Assembly: GCA_040218575.1 (NCBI GenBank)
Contig: JAVJRE010000001.1
Span: 1 to 64,000, forward strand
Reading direction: 5' to 3'
Length of the DNA stretch: 64,000 nt
Source of the DNA: Alphaproteobacteria bacterium
GTDB lineage: Bacteria > Pseudomonadota > Alphaproteobacteria > JAVJRE01
Under the pieces are notes generated by a model. It saw only the letters and a list, made by a program, of their open reading frames with translations, had not been told where the DNA came from and made no database searches. Shown piece after piece: positions 17,926-27,475 of the stretch (the stretch's first letter is position 1; each line of letters begins with the position of its first letter). The translations under genes were made by a program, and so were the position numbers.

Positions 17926-18789
17926 ATGGCCGCGCCGGACCACCATGGGGATCTGCCATTCACCGTGCGTTTCTGGGGCGTCCGCGGCTCCATCGCCTGT
18001 CCCGGCCCGGAGACCCTGCGCTATGGCGGCAATACCTCGTGCCTTGAAGTGCGCTGCGGCGAGCGGCTGCTGATCTTCGACGCGGGCACCGGTATCCGCC
18101 GCCTGGGCCAGGCGCTGGACCGTCAGGCGGCGGCCGACGGTGCGCCGCTGGACGCGGATATCTATTTCAGCCACAGCCATTTCGACCATGTGTGCGGCCT
18201 GCCGTTCTTCAGCTCCATCTATAACCCGGCCAACACCTTCCGCCTGTGGGGCGGCCATCTGGGGCCCGACATGACGCTGCGCGAGGTGCTGTGCGAGCTG
18301 ATGATGGCGCCGCTGTTTCCGATTCCGGTGGAGGCCATGGCCAGCCGCGTGGTGTTCCATGACTTCACCTGCGGCGAGACCCTGGACGCCGGCGACGGCA
18401 TCCGCCTGGTGACGGCGCCGCTCAACCACCCCAACGGGGCGGTAGGCTATCGCATCGAGTTCGGCGGCCGGGCCATCTGCTATGTGACGGACACCGAGCA
18501 CCCGGCCGCGGGCCGTGACGAAAACATCCTGAAGCTGATCGAGGGCGCCGACTATTTCATCTACGACTCGACCTATACGGACGAGGAGTATCCGGCGCAC
18601 AAGGGCTGGGGCCATTCCACCTGGCAGGAGGCGGTGCGGCTGGCGACGGCAGCGGGGGTTAGGACCTGCGTCATCTTTCATCACGATCCGGGCCACGACG
18701 ATGCCATGATGGACCGTATCGCCGCGGCGGCGGAGACCATGCGGCCGGGCACCATCGTCGCCCGCGAAGGGATGATCCTGTCAGCCTGA
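17926..18789 (+). CDS. MBL-fold metallo-hydrolase
   Basis: A 287-aa metallo-beta-lactamase-fold hydrolase. The metal-binding motif HSHFDH occupies 83-88, with further ligands likely in LNHPNGAVGYRIEF, YVTDTEH and IFHHDPGHDD. The opening FWGVRGSIACPGPETLRYGG is typical of a bacterial group related to PhnP/phosphodiesterase-like MBL proteins. It is cytoplasmic with no accessory domain. The substrate is unknown; cyclic phosphodiester cleavage is a reasonable family-based guess. A 216-base region upstream contains AT-richer DNA that may hold its promoter. Confidence 0.87.
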   Translation: MAAPDHHGDLPFTVRFWGVRGSIACPGPETLRYGGNTSCLEVRCGERLLIFDAGTGIRRLGQALDRQAAADGAPLDADIYFSHSHFDHVCGLPFFSSIYNPANTFRLWGGHLGPDMTLREVLCELMMAPLFPIPVEAMASRVVFHDFTCGETLDAGDGIRLVTAPLNHPNGAVGYRIEFGGRAICYVTDTEHPAAGRDENILKLIEGADYFIYDSTYTDEEYPAHKGWGHSTWQEAVRLATAAGVRTCVIFHHDPGHDDAMMDRIAAAAETMRPGTIVAREGMILSA

Positions 18790-18863
18790 GCGGTGCGGGG
18801 TGCGCCCGGGCGCCCGCAGACGCCCCCGGGTTCTCCTGTGTGCAGAATGCCGGAGGAATGGAC

Positions 18864-19796
18864 ATGAGCAGCCGGTCATGGCGCGGTCGCTGGATGCTGG
18901 CCCAGACCCTGCTGGGCCGGCGGCGCGGCGTCTTCATACCCTATCGTTATGCGGACGCGCTGCGCCTGAACGGCGCCGGCAGCGCAGACGGGGGTGCCGA
19001 CAGTGATGCGCCGGCCTATCCCGAGATGGCGACAGTTTTCGCGGCGTGCGACGCGGAAATGGCGGCGCTGCTGGAGACGGTGGAGAGCCATGCGGCGGAC
19101 CTCCTGGTCATCGCCGGCGAGGACGGTCATGACCAGACCCACGCCGCCGGCAAGGACAGCGACGCCGGCGCGCGCCGGGGGCCGCGCTTCGACCAGGGCT
19201 GGTTTCCCACCCTGGACGCGGCGGTGGCCTATGGGCTTGTGCGGCGCGAGCAGCCGAAACGCGTGGTCGAGGCGGGCAGCGGACATTCCACCCGCTTTCT
19301 GGCGCGCGCCGTCCGTGACGGCGGGCTGGCCACCGCCATCACGGCGATTGACCCCGCGCCGCGCGCGCCGCTGCCGGCCGGTGTCCGCCACATAGCGGGC
19401 CTGGTGGAGCGTTCGGGCACGGCGCCGTGGGACGGGCTGGAGGCCGGCGATCTGGCGGTGATCGATTCAAGCCACGTGGCGGTGGCCGGCGGCGATGTGG
19501 ACTTCCTGTTCGGCCGCATCCTGCCGCGGCTGGCCGAAGGGGTCGTGGTCCATGTGCATGACGTGTTCCTGCCGGACGGCTATCCGGCGGCGTGGGCGTG
19601 GCGCGGTTATGGCGAGCAGAGCCTGGTGGCGGCGCTGCTGGCCGGCGGCGGCTGGCGCGTCCTGTTCGCCAGCCACTGGGCGGCGCAACGGTTCGCCCAA
19701 TCCATCGCCGGCGGCGTGGTGAGACGCCTGCCGCATCACCCGGCGGCGCAGCCGACCAGTCTCTGGTTGAGAAAGATCGCGCCCGCCGTTCGCTAA
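18864..19796 (+). CDS. Class I SAM-dependent methyltransferase-like protein
   Basis: A 310-aa protein whose central part has a SAM-binding fold: KRVVEAGSGHSTRFLARAV is motif I, AITAIDPAP the acidic loop, and DLAVIDSSHV with VVVHVHDVFLPDGYP the post-motif region. This pattern fits the Methyltransf_24 group (O-methyltransferase-like proteins near sugar genes). The N-terminal 80 residues are not recognised. I chose ATG 18864 because GGAGG (18852-18856) gives correct spacing; the ATG at 18858 is too close. Acceptor unknown. Confidence 0.75.
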   Translation: MSSRSWRGRWMLAQTLLGRRRGVFIPYRYADALRLNGAGSADGGADSDAPAYPEMATVFAACDAEMAALLETVESHAADLLVIAGEDGHDQTHAAGKDSDAGARRGPRFDQGWFPTLDAAVAYGLVRREQPKRVVEAGSGHSTRFLARAVRDGGLATAITAIDPAPRAPLPAGVRHIAGLVERSGTAPWDGLEAGDLAVIDSSHVAVAGGDVDFLFGRILPRLAEGVVVHVHDVFLPDGYPAAWAWRGYGEQSLVAALLAGGGWRVLFASHWAAQRFAQSIAGGVVRRLPHHPAAQPTSLWLRKIAPAVR

Positions 19797-19842
19797 GCCC
19801 GGCGCCTTGCAAGCCCGGTGCCTTGCAAGCCCGGTGCCTTGA
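19795..19842. repeat. Three tandem 16-bp units
   Basis: Three near-identical 16-base units (AAGCCCGGYGCCTTGM, starts 19795, 19811, 19827) fill most of the 71-base gap between the converging methyltransferase and permease genes. The first unit overlaps the TAA stop codon. GCCCGG/CCGGGC segments could pair, so it may double as a weak termination region, but no T-run is present. Confidence 0.8.
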
Positions 19843-19867
19843 ACGCCGGGCGTCGGGTGCGGCCGGC

Positions 19868-21112
19868 TCAGGACTTGTAGGGGTCGGCCGCGTCGCGCAG
19901 ACCGTCGCCGAGGAAGTTGAAGGCCAGCACCACCACGATCACCGGCACCACCGGCAGCATCAGCCACGGAAAGACCGCGACGGCGTTGATGTCCTGCGCC
20001 TCGCTCAGCAACACGCCCCAACTGGTGATCGGCGGGCGTAGCCCCAGGCCAAGGAAAGAGAGCGCCGTCTCGCCCAGGATCATGGCCGGAATCGACAGGG
20101 TGGCCGAGGCGATCAGGTGACTCATGAAGCTCGGCATCAGGTGGCGCAGGATGATGCGCTGCGGCTTCGCCCCCATGAGGTGGGCGGCCATGGCGAAGTC
20201 CTCCTCGCGCAGGGCCAGCAGTTTGGAGCGCACGGCGCGGGCCAGCCCCGTCCAGTCCAGCAGGCCCAGAATGATGGTGATGCCGAAATAGACCAGGATC
20301 GGCGACCAGGTGACCGGCAGGGAGGCGGACAGCGCCATCCACAGCGGCAGCTCCGGGAAGCTGCGCAGCACCTCGATGCCGCGCTGAGTGATCGAGTCCA
20401 CCCAGCCGCCGTAATAGCCGGCCGCGCCGCCGATCAGTATGCCCAGCACGAAGCTGATGGTGATGCCCACCAGACCGACCGTGAGCGAGATGCGGGTGCC
20501 GTAGATGATGCGGCTTAACATGTCGCGACCGAGACGGTCGGTGCCCAGCAGAAAGAAGCTGCCGCCTTCGGCCGCGCACACCAGGTGCCGGTCGGCGGGG
20601 ATCAGCCCCCACCACTCATAGGCGTCGCCGCGACAGAAGAAGCGCAGCCGCTGCACGTCGCTGGTGTCCCGCGTATAGACCCGTTGCAGGGTGTTCAGGT
20701 CGAGCTCCTGATCGAAGCCATAGACGAAGGGACCGACGAGGCGGCCCTCATGGAACAGGTGAATGGCCTGGGGCGGCGCGAAGATGTGGTCGGTGTTGCG
20801 GGAGTTGAGGCCCCAGGGGGCGAGGAACTCCGCAATCAGGATGGAGGCATAGAGCAGGGCCAGCAGGCCGCCCGACCACACCGCCAGCCGGTGGCGGCGC
20901 AGACGCCACCACATCATCTTCCACTGGCCGGCCATGTAGAGGGATTCCAGCTCCGGCGACAGGTGGTCGTCTTCGCTCGGGTCGAAGGGGGCGTCGTCCA
21001 CCCGGTGGGCCAGGCGCGCCGGCGACGGGCGCATGACGGGGCCGTGGGCGGGGCCGGTGTCTTTGGCCGGGCCCGCTGTGGGGTCGCCGCTGCTCATGTC
21101 ATCGCTGCTCAC
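19868..21112 (-). CDS. Peptide-type ABC transporter permease (OppC/DppC-like)
   Basis: A 414-aa inner-membrane permease. After a hydrophilic N-terminus the first membrane segment is LAVWSGGLLALLYASILIAE. It is followed by a roughly 120-residue periplasmic loop, then GTDRLGRDMLSRIIYGTRIS, the family landmark. Four to five further membrane segments follow, with the EAA coupling loop EEDFAMAAHLMGAKPQRIIL and the C-terminal LSFLGLGLRPP then GDGLRDAADPYKS. The long first loop is unusual against classical OppC (about 300 aa). The start GTG at 21112 is eight bases after GGAG and five bases before the partner's stop codon, indicating translational coupling. Confidence 0.93.
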   Translation of the reverse strand: MSSDDMSSGDPTAGPAKDTGPAHGPVMRPSPARLAHRVDDAPFDPSEDDHLSPELESLYMAGQWKMMWWRLRRHRLAVWSGGLLALLYASILIAEFLAPWGLNSRNTDHIFAPPQAIHLFHEGRLVGPFVYGFDQELDLNTLQRVYTRDTSDVQRLRFFCRGDAYEWWGLIPADRHLVCAAEGGSFFLLGTDRLGRDMLSRIIYGTRISLTVGLVGITISFVLGILIGGAAGYYGGWVDSITQRGIEVLRSFPELPLWMALSASLPVTWSPILVYFGITIILGLLDWTGLARAVRSKLLALREEDFAMAAHLMGAKPQRIILRHLMPSFMSHLIASATLSIPAMILGETALSFLGLGLRPPITSWGVLLSEAQDINAVAVFPWLMLPVVPVIVVVLAFNFLGDGLRDAADPYKS

Positions 21113-21117
21113 GGGCC

Positions 21118-22116
21118 CTACTCCACCGCCCGGCCGGTCAGTCGGATGCGCGGATCGAGGAAGCCCAGCGCGATATCCGACAGGAACAGGCCGACGACCA
21201 CCAGGGTCGCCTCCAGCATGACGAAGGCACCGGCCAGGAACATGTCCTGGTTCTGCAGGGCGCGCAGCAGCATGGGCCCGTTGGTCGGCAGGTTGAGCAC
21301 CACCGAGACAATGGCCGCGCCCGAAATGACCGAGGGCAGCAGGCTGCCGATATCGGCGATGAACGGGTTGAGCGCCTGGCGCATGGGGTATTTCCACAGC
21401 AGGCGGTGGCGGCCGAGGCCCTTGGCCCGGCCGGTAGTGACGTATTGCTTCTGCAGCTCGTCCAGCAGGTTGGCGCGCAGCCGGCGGATCATGCCGGCGG
21501 TGCCGGCGGTGCCGATGACCAGCACCGGCACCCACAGATGCTCGAGCACGCTGCCCATCTTGGCCAGGCTCCACGGCTGGTCGATGAACTCCGGATCCAT
21601 CAGCCCGCCGATGGAGGTGCCGAACCACACATTGGCCAGATACAGCAGCACCAGCGCCAGCAGGAAGTTGGGCGTGGCCAGGCCGAGGAAGCCGAGGAAG
21701 GTGAGGCCGTAATCGGACCACGAATACTGGTGGGTGGCGGAATAGACGCCGATGGGGAAGCTGACCAGCCAGGTGAAGGCGATGGTGGCGGTGGCGACGA
21801 CGATGGTCAGCATCATGCGGGCGCCGATGACGTCGGTCACCGGTTTGTCAAGCTCGAACGAAAAGCCGAAATCGCCCTGGATGAAGTTCCACAGCCAGGT
21901 GAAGTACTGCACGAGCAGCGGTTGATCGAGACCGTATTGCTGGCGCAGGAAGGCGATCTTCGCCTCGTCCACCGCCTCGCCCTGGCTGCGCAGCTCGTTG
22001 ATGTAGGTGGACAGGTAATCGCCCGGCGGCAACTGAATGATGACGAAGACGATGGCCGAAATGACCAGCAGCGTCGGCACCATGATGAGCAGACGGCGGA
22101 CGGTGTAGATCAGCAT
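21118..22116 (-). CDS. Peptide-type ABC transporter permease (OppB/DppB-like)
   Basis: A 332-aa inner-membrane protein. The start MLIYTVRRLLIMVPTLLVIS and the segment PGDYLSTYINEL are typical of OppB/DppB. The EAA coupling loop reads YVTTGRAKGLGRHRLLWKY, and NLPTNGPMLLRALQNQD precedes the last membrane segment. It pairs with the downstream OppC-like permease, and the ATPase and binding protein are upstream in the same direction. The 603-base gap to the binding protein gene is unusually large for such an operon. Confidence 0.94.
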   Translation of the reverse strand: MLIYTVRRLLIMVPTLLVISAIVFVIIQLPPGDYLSTYINELRSQGEAVDEAKIAFLRQQYGLDQPLLVQYFTWLWNFIQGDFGFSFELDKPVTDVIGARMMLTIVVATATIAFTWLVSFPIGVYSATHQYSWSDYGLTFLGFLGLATPNFLLALVLLYLANVWFGTSIGGLMDPEFIDQPWSLAKMGSVLEHLWVPVLVIGTAGTAGMIRRLRANLLDELQKQYVTTGRAKGLGRHRLLWKYPMRQALNPFIADIGSLLPSVISGAAIVSVVLNLPTNGPMLLRALQNQDMFLAGAFVMLEATLVVVGLFLSDIALGFLDPRIRLTGRAVE

Positions 22117-22719
22117 GGCGGCAGGGCGCAGGGGCGCGTTGGGCGCGTGGATGGCGGGTGGAGCATGGGCCGGCGTTTCCCCCGATACGGCGCGGCAGGG
22201 CGGCGCGCCGGAGCGGTCAGCCGGCGCGCCAGCGCGATGCTACGGGGCCGGCGGCGGAAAGGCTAGGTGGGGTGGCAGCGACTGGCGCGGTTTCGCAACC
22301 GGCGCTGCGGCACTGACGGGAAAGCGTTCGATCAAAGGCGGCTGGTTGGAAAAAGGCGCCATCCATAAATCTCGGCATGCAATTGGACCAGTTCACCTGG
22401 CGGAGCTTTCTGTGTGCCGCCAGTCTCCAAACAAACAGTTGGCCCCGACGTCGAGCCTACATATGCCGGCGAGACACCGATGTGTCCAGCTTGACCGATT
22501 GAACGGTCATAGAAGTCGGCTTGTGCTTCTCGCACCTGATAGTCGGAGATGGCAAAGAGCGCAGCGCCGAACGTGATGATGGATACTGTTTTCAAGTCCA
22601 TGGTCATGTTCTCAAAATGAGCCTGTTGCCGGTGTTGACAAGGGCTGCGCCCGATCAACCATCTGTTTGTGCGCTGATTAGGTATCGGTTTCACGCGGGA
22701 AGAGAATCACTGCCATCCC
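22117..22719. other. Gap inside the Opp-like operon
   Basis: This 603-base stretch separates the binding-protein gene from the two permease genes of the same transporter. Bases 22117-22331 are GC-rich with nothing recognisable. Bases 22332-22719 are visibly AT-richer than either flank and contain a possible small secreted-protein gene (22332-22607). No inverted repeats or target-site duplication marking an insertion sequence were seen. Confidence 0.5.
22332..22607 (-). CDS. Possible small exported protein
   Basis: A 91-codon frame whose first 30 residues look like a signal peptide (MDLKTVSIITFGAALFAISD, then YQVREAQA), leaving a mature part of about 60 residues with one Cys and no recognisable family. 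GAGAA lies ahead of the ATG. Base composition is AT-richer than the flanking transporter genes. It could be a recently acquired small gene or chance coding. The signal-peptide-like start is the main reason for listing it. Confidence 0.4.
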   Translation of the reverse strand: MTMDLKTVSIITFGAALFAISDYQVREAQADFYDRSIGQAGHIGVSPAYVGSTSGPTVCLETGGTQKAPPGELVQLHAEIYGWRLFPTSRL

Positions 22720-24699
22720 CTACTCCCACCAGAACCGGTCCGGGTGATAGATGCCGAAGCGGGCGCCGGGGTCCCAGGCGAAGACTCCCTCCTTCGGCAC
22801 GTTGCGCAGGCCGTGCTTGACCACCAGCGGCTGCAGGACGCCGGCGACGGTGCCGATGGTGAACACCTGATCGGCGTTGATCTCCAGGATCTGCTGCCAG
22901 ATGCGGCGGCGGCCATCGTCTGACGAGGCCTCGCGCCACTCTCCATAGAGCGACAGCAGGCGCCGCCCCTCTACCGTGTCGGGCGGCTCGCCGGCGGCGC
23001 CATTGGTCTGGAAATACTGTCCCCACTTCGGCCATTGCAGGTGAATCTGGTCGATGGGCACCAGTTCGTGCGGGCTCATGGCCGCCGTCGCCACCCCGTT
23101 GTCGAGGCCGGTCCACACACTCATCAGGGTGACGCCGGCGAAGATGCGGTTGCGCATGACCTCGCGCTGCGACGGCTTGATGAAGATGCGCACGCCAATG
23201 CGCGCCCACGAGTCCTTTATGAGCTGGAGAATATCCACCTCCTGCGCCCGCTCGCCGGAAGTCTCGATGATGATGTCGAGGGGCCGGCCGTCGGGCAGCA
23301 GGCGGGTGCCGTCGCCATTGCGCGCGGTCAGGCCGAGACCGTCCAGCAGGGCATTGGCGCGGCGGATGTCGTAGGTCGCCCACTGGCTCTGATAGTCCTG
23401 CCTGAACAGTGGCGACTGTGGCAGCACGGTGTTGTTGGACGGGAAGGCGAGGCCGGCGAAAAGAATGGCGTTGATCTCGTCGCGATCAATGGCCAGGGAC
23501 AGGGCGCGACGGAAGTCGGCCTCGCGCAGAATGGCGCGCCAGCCGGGATCGGTGACGGTCAGGTTGGGATAGAGCGCCACCTGATTGCCCAGCGCGGTGC
23601 GCCACAGCCGCACGTCATAGTCGCCGCGCTCTGTGCCGGCCCGCAGGAAGGTGAAGTCGGCGAAATCCAGATAGCGCGCCTGCAGGTCCGATTCGCCGGA
23701 CCCGGCCTTGGCCGGGATCAGGTTTGAATCCGCCATGTTGACGATGACGCGATCAATATAGGGGAGCTGGCGGCCTTGCGGATCGACCCGGTGAAAGTAG
23801 GGGTTGCGCACGAAGACGAAGCGGTCGGCGGGCGACTCCGTGGTGTTGACCCACGGGTCCAGCGTCGGCAGGGCCGGATTGTCGTTGGCGTACTGGTTGT
23901 CGAGCCCGTTGTGCAGGGACGCCCAGTTGCGGCGGCGCGCCGCCTCCATGCGCTCTTCAAGCTCTTCGGGGTCGGCGTGGCTGGCGTGGAAGGGTTTGAG
24001 ATAGTGCGCCGGGCGATAGATGTAGAGCGGGCTGGGCCCGGCCAGATGAATGAGGAAATCCGGATTGGGCCGGCTCCACGAATAGCGCACGGTGCGCTCG
24101 TCGAGGATTTCCACGGTGGGCCATTCGCCGTCCACCTTGAGGCGGATATCGGGACCGACCGGCGACAGGTCGGGATTGTTGGCGACGTCGTCCCAGTAGT
24201 AGCGGAAGTCCTCGGTGGTGAACGGCGCGCCGTCGGACCAGCGATGGCCTTCGCGCAGGGTCATGGTGAAGATGCGGCTTTCGCGCACTTCCATCTTCTC
24301 CAGGATGTCCGGCACCAGATTATAGTCGGCGTCATAGCCGACCAGCCGGGCATAGCCATAGACCGTCAACATGCGGATGTCGCGCGGGTTGGCCATCAGC
24401 ATGGTGAGGTCGCCGCCGTGCCGGCCGACGGCGAGGCCCGGCCGGTCCATGGCGTCCACATACGGCACCGCCGGCAGACGCTCCGCCAACGGCGGCAGGG
24501 CGCCGGAGAGAATCCGGGGCAGCAGCATCGGCGGTTCGACAGCGGCCGACGGGTGGCCCGCCTGGCTGCCCGACTGGCCGCGCGCGGCGGGCGGCGCCAG
24601 CAGGGCCATCACCGTCAGGACCAGCAGCACACCAGGCAACAGGCCGCGCAGCAAGGCGGCCGGAACGACGCCGGCGCGGCGCGTGCGGATGGTGGTCAT
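22720..24699 (-). CDS. ABC transporter substrate-binding protein (SBP_bac_5), large
   Basis: A 659-aa periplasmic binding protein, longer than typical DppA/OppA (about 530 aa). A signal peptide ends near PPAARGQS. Family landmarks: IFTMTLREGHRWSDGAPFTT then EDFRYYWDDV, RYSWSRPNPDFLIHLAG, YFHRVDPQGRQLPYIDRV, READFRRALSLAIDRDEIN (hinge block) and NALLDGLGLTARNGDGTR. This subgroup often binds larger or unusual solutes rather than simple dipeptides, but the ligand is unknown. A very strong Shine-Dalgarno sequence (AGGAGGGGGAGG) precedes the start. It follows the fused ATPase gene by 162 bases. Confidence 0.93.
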   Translation of the reverse strand: MTTIRTRRAGVVPAALLRGLLPGVLLVLTVMALLAPPAARGQSGSQAGHPSAAVEPPMLLPRILSGALPPLAERLPAVPYVDAMDRPGLAVGRHGGDLTMLMANPRDIRMLTVYGYARLVGYDADYNLVPDILEKMEVRESRIFTMTLREGHRWSDGAPFTTEDFRYYWDDVANNPDLSPVGPDIRLKVDGEWPTVEILDERTVRYSWSRPNPDFLIHLAGPSPLYIYRPAHYLKPFHASHADPEELEERMEAARRRNWASLHNGLDNQYANDNPALPTLDPWVNTTESPADRFVFVRNPYFHRVDPQGRQLPYIDRVIVNMADSNLIPAKAGSGESDLQARYLDFADFTFLRAGTERGDYDVRLWRTALGNQVALYPNLTVTDPGWRAILREADFRRALSLAIDRDEINAILFAGLAFPSNNTVLPQSPLFRQDYQSQWATYDIRRANALLDGLGLTARNGDGTRLLPDGRPLDIIIETSGERAQEVDILQLIKDSWARIGVRIFIKPSQREVMRNRIFAGVTLMSVWTGLDNGVATAAMSPHELVPIDQIHLQWPKWGQYFQTNGAAGEPPDTVEGRRLLSLYGEWREASSDDGRRRIWQQILEINADQVFTIGTVAGVLQPLVVKHGLRNVPKEGVFAWDPGARFGIYHPDRFWWE

Positions 24700-24861
24700 G
24701 GCCTCCCCCTCCTGGCTCTGCGGCCGGCCATCGGATGTGGCGGCCGGGCCTGGTGTTCATCACAGTCTAGCAAAGGGGCGGCGGAGCGGCATGGGCCTCG
24801 CGCGCGGGCCACGTTTGCGTGATGGGCCCGCGGCACGGGCTGAAAAGCCGTCGCCGGCGGC

Positions 24862-26901
24862 TCAGATAGCCGGGGCGGTCGGTCGGGCGGTGGCGCGCAC
24901 CAGATGGCCATCGCCCAGATCGATCATGGATGGCCGGCCGGCCGTGCGGGATTCGGCGGCCGGTGCGGAGGCCATGGGCGGCACCGCGAAGGGCGCGGGC
25001 CAGAGGGTCGGCTCCGAGGCGCGGCCCTCCATCAGGCGGCTGAGGTCAAGACGCTGGCCGGGGTCGGGCTTGGGCACCGCCGCCAGCAGGGCCTGGGTGT
25101 AGGGGTGCACCGGATTGGCGAACAGTTCGGCCCTGGGCGCCACTTCGACGATGTGGCCGCGGCACATGACGGCGATACGGTCGGCGATATAGTCCACCAC
25201 CGCCAGGTTGTGGCTAATGAACAGGTAGGTCAGGCCAAGCGCCGCCTTGAGGTCTTTCAGCAGATTCAGAATCTGCGCCTGGATCGACACGTCCAGGGCG
25301 CTGACCGGCTCGTCGCAGATCAGCATGTCGGGCTTCAGGGCCAGGGCCCGGGCGATGCCGATGCGCTGGCGCTGGCCGCCGGAGAAGGAGTGCGGATAGC
25401 GGTTGAGGAAACGCGGGTCGAGGCCCACCAGACGCATGAGCTCCATGACCAGGGCGCGGCGGCTGGCGGTGTCGCCGATGCGGTGGATGGCCAGCGGCTC
25501 GGCGATGATGTCATAGACCGTCATGCGCGGATTGAGCGAGCCGAACGGGTCCTGAAAGATGAACTGCAGGCGGCGGCGGAAGGCGGTGAGGTCATCGCCG
25601 CTGAGCGCCAGCACGTCGGTCGGCCCGCCGCCGGCGCCGTCATTAAAGGTGATGGCGCCGGTGTCCGGCGACACGGCGCGCATGATGATCTTCGACAATG
25701 TGGTCTTGCCGCAGCCGGATTCGCCGACCAGCCCCAGACACTCGCCGGGCATGATCTGCAGGCTGACATCGCTGACCGCCGGCACCCGGTCGGCGGTGCC
25801 GCCACCGAACAGCCCGGACTTGCGGATGGTGAAGGACTTGGAGATGTGCCGCACGTCAAGCATGGGAAGGGAGGCCGTGGAAACGGCGCGCGCGGTGGCG
25901 GGCGTGGCGGTGGCGGGCTGGATGATGGCGGCCGGCTTGTCCTGGAGCATGACGCCGGTCTCGGCGCGGATTTCGCGCAGCGGCTGCAGCCGCTCGCCCG
26001 GCTTCATATTGAAGCGCGGCACCGCATGCAGCAGCGCCTTGAGATAAGGGTGGCGCGGATTGCCGTAAATGTCTTCCAGCGTTCCGGACTCCATGACGCG
26101 GCCGCGATACATGACCACCACCTCGTCGGCCATGTTGGCGACGACGCCCAGATCATGGGTGATGATCAGGATGGCCATGCTCAGCTCACCCTGCAGATCC
26201 TTGAGCAGCTTGAGAATCTGCGCCTGGATGGTGACGTCGAGCGCGGTGGTGGGCTCGTCGGCGATGAGCAGGGCCGGCCGGCAGACCAGGGCCATGGCGA
26301 TCATGGCGCGCTGGCGCAGACCGCCCGACAGCTCGAAAGGGTAGGTGCGCAGCGCCCGTCGCGGATCGGGAAAGCCCACCAGCCCGAGCATCTCCGCCGC
26401 CAGATCATCCGCCTCGGCGCGGCTGGCGTTGCGGTGCAGGCGCACCGCCTCGCCCACCTGATTGCCCACGGTGTGCAGCGCCGACAGGGAGGTCATGGGC
26501 TCCTGAAAGATGATGGAGATGCGACCGCCGCGCAGCCGGCGCATGGCGTCGCCCTCGGTGTCGAGGGTGGCGATGTCGATGACCGTTGCCGGCGTGGCCG
26601 GATCGCGGAACAGGATGCGGCCGCCGGTAATGGTGGCGCTCTCTGGCAGGATGCCCATGATCGCCTGGCTGGTGACTGACTTGCCGGAGCCGGATTCGCC
26701 GACCAGCGCCACGGTGCGTCCGGCCGGGACGCGGAAGCTGACGCCGTCCAGGGCGCGGATGGAGCCGTCATGGACCCGGAAGTCCACGGCCAGATCCTCT
26801 ACCTGCAGCAGATCGCCGGCACCGTCAGTGGCGGGATCGGCAGCGGGGCCGGTGGCCGGGTCAGTTGCCGGGTCAGTTGAACGAGCGGTCGTCGTCATCA
26901 T
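24862..26901 (-). CDS. Fused OppD-OppF type ABC transporter ATPase
   Basis: A 679-aa protein with two complete nucleotide-binding domains, so one chain supplies both ATPase halves. NBD1: Walker [10 protein letters not shown]-loop FQEPMTSL, signature LSGGLRQR, Walker [14 protein letters not shown]-loop ITHD. NBD2: Walker [11 protein letters not shown]-loop [10 protein letters not shown], signature FSGGQRQR, Walker [11 protein letters not shown], and ISHN for the H-loop. OppD/F C-terminal blocks ([22 protein letters not shown]) follow each. The start is ambiguous (26898, 26901 or 26916). All overlap the end of the upstream PH-like gene by 26-44 bases, implying coupled translation. It energises the permeases at 19868-22116. 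Confidence 0.92.
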   Translation of the reverse strand: MMTTTARSTDPATDPATGPAADPATDGAGDLLQVEDLAVDFRVHDGSIRALDGVSFRVPAGRTVALVGESGSGKSVTSQAIMGILPESATITGGRILFRDPATPATVIDIATLDTEGDAMRRLRGGRISIIFQEPMTSLSALHTVGNQVGEAVRLHRNASRAEADDLAAEMLGLVGFPDPRRALRTYPFELSGGLRQRAMIAMALVCRPALLIADEPTTALDVTIQAQILKLLKDLQGELSMAILIITHDLGVVANMADEVVVMYRGRVMESGTLEDIYGNPRHPYLKALLHAVPRFNMKPGERLQPLREIRAETGVMLQDKPAAIIQPATATPATARAVSTASLPMLDVRHISKSFTIRKSGLFGGGTADRVPAVSDVSLQIMPGECLGLVGESGCGKTTLSKIIMRAVSPDTGAITFNDGAGGGPTDVLALSGDDLTAFRRRLQFIFQDPFGSLNPRMTVYDIIAEPLAIHRIGDTASRRALVMELMRLVGLDPRFLNRYPHSFSGGQRQRIGIARALALKPDMLICDEPVSALDVSIQAQILNLLKDLKAALGLTYLFISHNLAVVDYIADRIAVMCRGHIVEVAPRAELFANPVHPYTQALLAAVPKPDPGQRLDLSRLMEGRASEPTLWPAPFAVPPMASAPAAESRTAGRPSMIDLGDGHLVRATARPTAPAI

Positions 26902-27475
26902 CCTGCTCGAAAGCATAGAGATTGGCGGCGGTGATCTCGCTCAGCTCCACATCATTGGCGGCCGCCGCCTGGCCGACCCGGCGGACGATCCGGTCGAAGC
27001 CGTCGATCTTCGAGTCGAGTTTCAGGCTCTGGCCGCTGCCACGCACGGTCATCTGCATCCAGCCGCGCCGGCGGTCGCGCCGGGTGGAATAGTATTTGAG
27101 CGCCACGTCGCGCACCTCGCTCCAGGGAATGGCGCGGCGGCGCAAACCAAAGGCGGCGATGCCCACATCGTCCATCTCTACCCGGGTCCTGTGGACGATG
27201 ATGGTGCGGGCGGCGAACAGGGCGAAGACGGTGGTCAGGGTCAGCAGGATGCCAAGGCCCCACGCGCCGGTCTCGGCGAACAGCAGGAGAAAGGCAAAGA
27301 CGCCGGTGCCCAGTGCGGCCCGCACATAGTCGCCGGCCATGGCGGCGAAGCGATAGCGGTGGGCGCTGACCGCGCCGCGCCGGGCCCCGCCCGGGCCTCC
27401 GTCATGGCCCCCGTCACGGCCCCCGTCACGGGAAGACGGGCCGGCGGCTGGTCGTATGACTTTATCGGTGGACAT
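26873..27475 (-). CDS. Membrane protein with PH-like cytoplasmic domain
   Basis: A 200-aa protein. A Gly/Arg/Asp-rich N-terminus (a short repeat encodes GGRDGGHDGG) is followed by two hydrophobic segments (ALGTGVFAFLLLFAE and GLGILLTLTTVFALFAARTI) and a C-terminal domain with RVEMDDVGIAAFGLRRRAIPW. The sequence SEVRDVALKYYS is also there. This resembles bacterial PH-like domains that follow membrane hairpins. The tail is acidic (EQDDDDD). Function unknown. Its start overlaps the stop of the deacetylase-like gene by one base, and its 3' end overlaps the fused ATPase gene. Confidence 0.65.
   Translation of the reverse strand: MSTDKVIRPAAGPSSRDGGRDGGHDGGPGGARRGAVSAHRYRFAAMAGDYVRAALGTGVFAFLLLFAETGAWGLGILLTLTTVFALFAARTIIVHRTRVEMDDVGIAAFGLRRRAIPWSEVRDVALKYYSTRRDRRRGWMQMTVRGSGQSLKLDSKIDGFDRIVRRVGQAAAANDVELSEITAANLYAFEQDDDDDRSFN

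Noticed and set aside
24904-26679. A 591-codon plus-strand frame opposite the fused ATPase
   Set aside because: The minus strand carries two complete ABC ATPase motif sets. The plus-strand translation is rich in Gly, Gln, His and Arg with no motif.
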